From the NCBI GenBank assembly GCA_041628815.1, contig JBFKOL010000014.1:1-30079 (forward strand): a stretch of DNA of 30,079 nucleotides. Direction: 5' to 3'. Origin of the DNA: JBFKOL01 sp041628815. Lineage in GTDB: Bacteria; Bacteroidota; Bacteroidia; Chitinophagales; Saprospiraceae. The notes below the pieces were generated by a model. The model was not told the origin of the DNA. It worked only from the letters and a program-made list of their open reading frames with translations, and did no database searches. The number at the start of each line of letters is the position of its first letter. Position 1 is the first letter of the stretch. Shown here in pieces: positions 25,067-30,079 of the stretch. Both the position numbers and the translations under genes were made by a program.

Positions 25067-25831
25067 TTATAGTTTCGTCAGAAACACCTTGTGGATGTTA
25101 GAGACTGAATTGGCGTATTCTTCTTTGACCCGCATAGCATTCCATTCGGGGTGATTGATGAATTCCTGCCATGCGGCATCGCGGTCTTCCATGTCTTTGA
25201 ATGCCAGCATATAGGTCAGGCATGGTCTGTAAGGACCCGCTATCATTTCACCGAAGAAAACCGGGTGCAAACCTGTCTTGTGGAACAATTCAATTTCTTC
25301 GACATTGAACATTTTGATCTTGCGGCGGACTGCATCCTCTGAGAAACCTTCATAGGTGCGAAGCTCAAAAAACCGGTCAGCGCTATCAGGATCAATCATT
25401 GACGGAAGACCGGAAAAGGACAAAAATGTCCATGACTCAAACCTGGTATACGGCATTTCTTCAGGCTTTATTCCGTAGTAGTCAGGGTGTGCCTGCATCA
25501 TGGAAGCGTCGGTTCCCATGAGCTGCACCTTATGGAATGTATCGAGGTCGGGATAGGTGATCAGACACCATATCTTGCGAGGGTCCGTTAGTCCATACTC
25601 ATTGAACAACCAAACATTTCGCGCACCACGGTTGAGGAGCTCTTCCTTAAACTGGCCATTCAAATATTCGATGAGCCGATTGGCATTCCTTCCAAATTTT
25701 ATCGAATAAATCCTGATCTCATACCATTCGCGGGGAGTGTTCTGAGAGTGATGGTGGGCAGCCATTGACGGCGCAGCTGCCGCCAGGATGCCGAGTGATG
25801 CAGCACTTTTGAGTATTTTGCGTCTTTTCAT
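25067..25831 (-). CDS. NIPSNAP family protein with Tat-like signal
   Basis: A 254-residue protein with an N-terminal signal of twin-arginine style (MKRRKILKSAASLGILAAAA), then two tandem NIPSNAP-like alpha+beta barrel halves, beginning at YEIRIYSIKFG and at FFELRTYEGFSED. NIPSNAP domains are dimeric ferredoxin-like folds of unclear biochemical role, and in bacteria often accompany oxidoreductases and sugar catabolism. Length and the two-domain form match secreted Bacteroidota members. It lies upstream of the SDR gene on the same strand and downstream of a 404-base gap. Function is not assignable beyond the fold. Confidence 0.85.
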   Translation of the reverse strand: MKRRKILKSAASLGILAAAAPSMAAHHHSQNTPREWYEIRIYSIKFGRNANRLIEYLNGQFKEELLNRGARNVWLFNEYGLTDPRKIWCLITYPDLDTFHKVQLMGTDASMMQAHPDYYGIKPEEMPYTRFESWTFLSFSGLPSMIDPDSADRFFELRTYEGFSEDAVRRKIKMFNVEEIELFHKTGLHPVFFGEMIAGPYRPCLTYMLAFKDMEDRDAAWQEFINHPEWNAMRVKEEYANSVSNIHKVFLTKL

Positions 25832-26235
25832 ACTTGGACATTGTCTATTTATAATTCACCAAGATATGAAAAAGAGCAGGTGATAGGAGATGCGAAACTT
25901 AATTCAGGAGCAAGTCGTGATTTTTCGAGGAAATATATTCGGATGAAGCATATTTTAAGCCGGCGTCTGTCACCTGTTTTACATGGTCGGGGAGGTCAAG
26001 TCGAATCACGTAGTCTGACTGGATCCTCTTTTTCAATTTTAAAAAGACACATTTTCTTAAAAAGTTTAATGCTCTGAACACCATGGATTTCAATGCATTA
26101 CGCCTGTCTTAAGTCCTTGTCAAATACCGATTGACCAATAGAATGATGAAAGCATCGAAAAACGGTCTTTCTCGAATCACAATGCACAAAAGACCGTTTA
26201 ACCAGGGTATATAGGTATAAGGAGAACCGACGGAA
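25832..26235. other. 404-base intergenic region
   Basis: The gap holds the terminator of the large - strand Asp-box gene (26157-26199) and presumably the promoter of the NIPSNAP gene. A 78-codon + strand frame at 25841-26077 and a 64-codon - strand frame at 25899-26093 overlap each other. Neither has a recognisable domain, and both lie in AT-rich sequence, so I do not call them genes. Nothing else was seen. Confidence 0.4.
26157..26199 (-). terminator. Intrinsic terminator of Asp-box protein 3 gene
   Basis: A perfect 11-bp inverted repeat, AAACGGTCTTT (26160-26170) and AAAGACCGTTT (26189-26199), has an 18-base loop. On the - strand the stem ends in five T. It lies about 40 bases past the stop of the - strand gene, the expected position. 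Confidence 0.75.
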
Positions 26236-29200
26236 TCAATTCTTCTGCTTAATAACCCGCCCGGGAGTATAGGGAGCGCCACTTGACTCAAGTGCTTTTT
26301 CGAGATTTTTCAGATCTACCGTGTAGAGATCCTTGATGGCTTCCTTGATCGGTCCGAATTCTTCTTTCGTGATGGCGAGACTCATTCGGTGTGTTTCCGT
26401 AGGTGTAGCGGTCGAATATTTCTGTTCATACGTGATCCATCCAATCCTGTTGTAAGGACTCGGCGGTTGATCTATATCCAGCCTGTTCTTGACAGGGTCG
26501 CCGTACATCAGCACCTTCGTTTCTCTTGCTTTTTCCTGGATATCGAACAGGGCTTTGGCAAGGTCCGAATATTCGTCTTCTGCCATTTTGATGGACTCCG
26601 CGATGTACCTGAGCTTTTCGTCAATTTCAGACATCATAGCCTGGTATTGAGACATTTCTGCTGCCAGTGCCGTGACTTCACGCTGGAAATCTACTTTTTC
26701 CTGTCTGTCTGCCGCCGGCAAAACCGTATTATTTAAAGCTTTTACTTCAAAAGATACAGGTCCTGTGAGCATCGTTTCGGCGCCTTGGTGGATCAACGAC
26801 ATGGTGACATTGTATGTACCAGGCGCTACGAGGGTTCCCTCGTCAGAACCGGCAAAAGGATTGTAAAAAGAGGGTCGTGAAAGATCTATGGGGTCTTTGG
26901 TGTTGTATCGCAAATCCCAATGAACCCTATGAATTCCCACCGACGGTTTTTGAATGATCTTTTTGATTACTTCCCCGGCTGAATTTCTTATGGTCAACAT
27001 CAGTTCTTTTTCTGCTTCGTCCCTTTCAGCTTTGAGTTGTTCATAGGTGGGGTAGGGCGTATCTTCATTCTTTTCTATGAGTTTCTTCTCTTTTGACTGC
27101 CTTGTCTCTTCAAGCGTTTTGTGCTTATCACCGTAGTAATAGGTGATCATGGCCTCAGGACCAAGGTTGTTGGCCGAGTAAAAATTGTCACCCTGGAAAG
27201 CTTTTCCGGGGAGACCCAGCGGAAGGCTTTTTTCCCAATGTAAGGCGGGGCGAACGGGAAAGATCTTTGCAACATCTGTCGGTGGTGAATTTTCCACCTG
27301 CCGCAAGACGCTGTAATCGTCAAGGACATAGAATCCCCTGCCAAATGTGCCGAGCACGAGGTCATTCTCCCTGCGCTGGACAGCGATATCCCTTACGGCA
27401 ATTGGTGGAAGGCCATTGGCCAGCTTTTTCCAGCGCTCTCCGCCATTGGGGCTAAAGTAAAAGGAGAATTCTGTACCGCAAAACAGAAGGCCCGGATCCT
27501 CGTGGTCTTCTTCTATCGCATAGACACTGCCCCGTTCGGGAAGGTTGGAAGAAATGGATGTCCAGGTTTCCCCCCGGTTCTTAGATCTAAAAATGTACGG
27601 TTTGAAATCCCCATATTTGTGATGGTTGAAGGCCGCATAAACCGTGTTGGCATCATGCCTTGATAGAACAACGGCGTTGACATACGACTGTGCTGGTGCG
27701 CCAGCGATGTTATCAATTTTTCGCCATGTGGCACCGCCGTCTTCTGTTATTTGAATGAGTCCATCGTCAGTACCAACTACCAATAAATCATTGTCCAGGG
27801 GTGACTCGGAAAATGCGACAATCGTCCCGTAAGGAGAAGTGGATCCGTTTTTACTGACTGCATCAATGCTTACAATCCGGTCGTATACCTTCAGTTGATT
27901 CCTGTCGAGCTGTCTTGTTAGGTCTCCCGAAATGACATCCCAGCTTTGGCCTCTATCATCAGTCCTAAACAACTTGTTGGCTGCAAAATAAAGTCTCCCC
28001 GGGACGTGATGACTGACGGCAAGGGGTGCATCCCAGTTCCAGCGGTAGCTATCCTCTCCCTTTCGCTCTTTGGGTTGTATACCCAACTCCTCGCCACTTT
28101 TTCTGTCATATCGCACCAGCACTCCATATTGCGACTGGGAATAGACAATATCAGGATTTTCCGGATCGACCTGTGATTCAAAACCGTCACCTCCATGGGT
28201 GATGTACCAGTCCTGGTTGGTAATGCCGTGCGCTGTAATCACCCTTGACGGCCCGCCAATGCTGAAATTATCCTGTGTGCCCCCATAAATGTTGTAGAAT
28301 GGTTCATCATTATCCACAGCCACCTTGTAAAACTGGGTGACAGGAAGGTTTTCTTTAAAATCCCATGTGGCAGCTGCATCGAAAGTCTCATATATGCCGC
28401 CGTCACATCCTACCAGCCAATGCTTGTTGTTGGCAGGATTGATCCAGATGGAATGGTTATCTACATGTTTGAAGTCCTCTCCTGCATTCTGAAAGGTCTT
28501 CCCGCCATCCCTGGAAATTTGCATCCAAGTATCCATTGAGTAGATCGTATTGGGATCGACGGGATCAGCTATGATCTCCTGGTAGTAGTTTCCGCTCGTA
28601 CTGTGCCCGCTGCGCTTTTCCCAATTCGCACCTCTATTGGTCGATCTGAAAAACCCACCTTTACCTTGCGCAGCTTCTACAATGGCATAAATAATTTCGG
28701 GATCTGCGGGTGATATGGCCAGCCCAATGCGCCCCAATTCGACATCGGGTAATCCTTTTTGAATTTTCTGCCATGTAGCACCGCCGTCGGTACTTTTATG
28801 CAATCCAGAACCCGGTCCTCCACCTACGTAGGTATAGACGTGCCGGCGGCGCTGAAAAGTAGAAGCATAAAGCACTTCTGGATTTCGAGGATCCATGACT
28901 ACATCATTGACACCGGTATGTTCATCAATGGAGAGTACGTTTTCCCAGGTTTCACCTCCATTGGTTGTCTTAAAGAGGCCCCTGTCGCCACCCTTGCTCC
29001 AAAGGGGGCCGATGGCAGCCACATAGACGACATTCGAATTTTTGGGATGTACAATGATTTTTCCAATGTGTTCTGACTCCTTTAGACCCTTGTGCTGCCA
29101 GCTTTGCCCACCATCATCCGATCGGTATACACCGTCACCGTATGCAACAGACCGCTGGTTGTTGTTTTCACCGGTCCCAACCCAAACCACCTGGTGGTTG

Positions 29201-29529
29201 TTCGGATCAATCGTCACGCAACCAATGGAATAGGAAGTTTGCCCGTCGAAAATGGATTGATAGGTCGTGCCTGCATTGCTTGTTTTCCATACACCACCTG
29301 ACGATACGGCTGCATAATATTCAAATGGGTTGTCAGGATTAACAGCTATATCAGAAATCCGTCCCGATGTAAGGGCCGGGCCGACACTTCTCCATTTAAG
29401 ACCACTGATAGCCAATGTGTCCAGAGCCTGTTTCTTTTCTTTTTCATCAGACTTTGTTGTCGACTGACCAATTGCCTGGCTGACCCCTGTGAGAAGGAAA
29501 ACGATGATGATGAATATGGAATAACGCAT
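26236..29529 (-). CDS. Secreted sortilin/VPS10-type Asp-box repeat protein 3
   Basis: The largest of the three Asp-box propellers, 1097 residues. It starts at ATG 29529 with a standard signal peptide (MRYSIFIIIVFLLTGVSQA). About eleven Asp-box-like motifs occur, including RSDDGGQSWQ, KTTNGGETWE, KSTDGGATWQ, ISRDGGKTFQ, RTDDRGQSWD and ITEDGGATWR. The propeller closes with GTFGRGFYVLDDY, followed by a C-terminal region with VHWDLRYNT and APGTYNVTMSL (Ig-like) and a helical end, as in protein 1. No sorting signal of the Por type is obvious. The protein is probably periplasmic or surface-located. Activity is unproven; the family may bind peptides or other ligands rather than cleave sugars. Confidence 0.9.
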   Translation of the reverse strand: MRYSIFIIIVFLLTGVSQAIGQSTTKSDEKEKKQALDTLAISGLKWRSVGPALTSGRISDIAVNPDNPFEYYAAVSSGGVWKTSNAGTTYQSIFDGQTSYSIGCVTIDPNNHQVVWVGTGENNNQRSVAYGDGVYRSDDGGQSWQHKGLKESEHIGKIIVHPKNSNVVYVAAIGPLWSKGGDRGLFKTTNGGETWENVLSIDEHTGVNDVVMDPRNPEVLYASTFQRRRHVYTYVGGGPGSGLHKSTDGGATWQKIQKGLPDVELGRIGLAISPADPEIIYAIVEAAQGKGGFFRSTNRGANWEKRSGHSTSGNYYQEIIADPVDPNTIYSMDTWMQISRDGGKTFQNAGEDFKHVDNHSIWINPANNKHWLVGCDGGIYETFDAAATWDFKENLPVTQFYKVAVDNDEPFYNIYGGTQDNFSIGGPSRVITAHGITNQDWYITHGGDGFESQVDPENPDIVYSQSQYGVLVRYDRKSGEELGIQPKERKGEDSYRWNWDAPLAVSHHVPGRLYFAANKLFRTDDRGQSWDVISGDLTRQLDRNQLKVYDRIVSIDAVSKNGSTSPYGTIVAFSESPLDNDLLVVGTDDGLIQITEDGGATWRKIDNIAGAPAQSYVNAVVLSRHDANTVYAAFNHHKYGDFKPYIFRSKNRGETWTSISSNLPERGSVYAIEEDHEDPGLLFCGTEFSFYFSPNGGERWKKLANGLPPIAVRDIAVQRRENDLVLGTFGRGFYVLDDYSVLRQVENSPPTDVAKIFPVRPALHWEKSLPLGLPGKAFQGDNFYSANNLGPEAMITYYYGDKHKTLEETRQSKEKKLIEKNEDTPYPTYEQLKAERDEAEKELMLTIRNSAGEVIKKIIQKPSVGIHRVHWDLRYNTKDPIDLSRPSFYNPFAGSDEGTLVAPGTYNVTMSLIHQGAETMLTGPVSFEVKALNNTVLPAADRQEKVDFQREVTALAAEMSQYQAMMSEIDEKLRYIAESIKMAEDEYSDLAKALFDIQEKARETKVLMYGDPVKNRLDIDQPPSPYNRIGWITYEQKYSTATPTETHRMSLAITKEEFGPIKEAIKDLYTVDLKNLEKALESSGAPYTPGRVIKQKN

Positions 29530-29876
29530 GATTTGAAGATTTAACAGGCATCCTTGTCACCATATTGAGATCAGATGCCAATGACCCGTCAATGTACGAG
29601 ATTTCGATGTGATTTCACGGATAATTACAACTGGAGAGGACCATTAAAGATAGAAGACATGGCCATTGGGCATATACAGATAATCGGCGGGGCCGTCAAC
29701 ATGCACTAAAGAACTCTTTACTAAGCAAAAAATTCTTTGCTAAGTGCTTTCTCTTCAATCTTTCCTGGCTATGGAGTGAAAAAAAACTTTGCTTTTGTTT
29801 AATAAAATTTGTTAGAAGTTAAACAATATGATACGCGCCATGTTAAGCTTTCATTGTCCACTTAAAATTTAATTCA
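29530..29876. other. 347-base divergent intergenic region
   Basis: This gap separates the - strand Asp-box gene from the + strand fasciclin gene and should hold both promoters. A direct repeat of 12/14 identity (AACTCTTTACTAAG at 29712-29725 and AATTCTTTGCTAAG at 29731-29744, period 19) overlaps a near-palindrome, ACTAAGCAAA/TTTGCTAAGT (29720-29729 and 29736-29745, one mismatch). This suggests an operator about 130 bases upstream of the fasciclin start. No clean -33/-7 promoter was identified. Confidence 0.35.
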
Positions 29877-30079
29877 ATGAAATATTTCACAACTGCTCTG
29901 ATGTTTTTTATGGTTTCAATGACCATGGCTATGAATCCTATTATCGACGATGAATCAAAAAATGTCGATGACGACATCGTGACTCTTGCTGTCAACACAG
30001 ATTTTCTATCCACCCTGGTTGCTGCGGTAAAGGCTGGTGAGTTGGTCGGTGTTCTCCAGGGAGATGGCCCATTCACCGT
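29877..30079 (+). CDS. Secreted fasciclin-domain protein, 3'-truncated
   Basis: The 5' end of a gene cut by the window edge. ATG 29877 begins a signal peptide (MKYFTTALMFFMVSMTMA), then an acidic linker, then the start of a fasciclin (FAS1) domain: DIVTLAVNTDFLSTLVAAVK followed by GELVGVLQGDGPFT, which matches the first helices and the GPFTVFAP lead-in of bacterial FAS1 proteins. FAS1 proteins are usually adhesins or surface matrix components. The domain count and C-terminus cannot be seen. The start is firm because no other Met gives a signal peptide. Confidence 0.85.
   Translation, partial: MKYFTTALMFFMVSMTMAMNPIIDDESKNVDDDIVTLAVNTDFLSTLVAAVKAGELVGVLQGDGPFT

Noticed and set aside
25841..26077. 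78-codon + strand frame in the gap before the NIPSNAP gene
   Set aside because: AT-rich, basic and low-complexity product, overlapped by an opposite frame, with no domain.

Overview
The window most likely comes from a Gram-negative Bacteroidota, probably a marine Saprospiria/Lewinella-like or related lineage. This is an inference from gene content: three large secreted sortilin/VPS10-type Asp-box proteins, a fasciclin-domain protein, a DUF1761 protein, many exported amidohydrolases and penicillin-binding-protein-like serine hydrolases, moderate GC, and starts with little Shine-Dalgarno signal. No rRNA, tRNA, CRISPR array, transposase or integrase was recognised.

Layout. 1-454 is the 3' part of a dienelactone hydrolase. 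556-3672 is the first Asp-box protein. 3829-9419 is a tight three-gene cassette on the + strand: a TIR protein with two N-terminal effector-associated (death-like adaptor) domains, a second protein with the same type of adaptor fused to an apparently inactive STAND-like domain, and a large three-pass membrane protein with a cytoplasmic vWA-like core and a ~495-residue periplasmic beta-rich tail. 9502-9939 (-) is a DUF1761 membrane protein whose terminator closes the cassette. 10170-12251 (+) is a secreted beta-helix/PA14-like protein that converges, with overlapping stop codons, on a two-gene operon on the - strand (sodium:solute symporter then YtcJ-like amidohydrolase, 15422-12248).

15956-25831 holds mainly secreted or periplasmic catabolic enzymes: a second Asp-box protein (-), a divergent pair of amidohydrolase (-) and serine hydrolase (+), a divergent pair of Gfo/Idh/MocA oxidoreductase (-) and a paralogous serine hydrolase (+), an SDR dehydrogenase (-) and a NIPSNAP-family protein (-). 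A third Asp-box protein (-) fills 26236-29529 and is followed by a clear intrinsic terminator. The window ends inside a secreted fasciclin-domain gene (29877 onward).

How the genes work together. The catabolic genes look like ordinary accessory functions for uptake and turnover of peptides, amides or other small organics; no single pathway can be assigned. The notable system is the 3829-9419 cassette. The matching adaptor domains in its first two proteins suggest that the iSTAND-like protein recruits or gates the TIR effector, and the membrane protein could sense an envelope event. I read it as a candidate anti-phage or programmed-death module whose membrane component has an unusual architecture. 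This function is inferred and is not demonstrated by the sequence.
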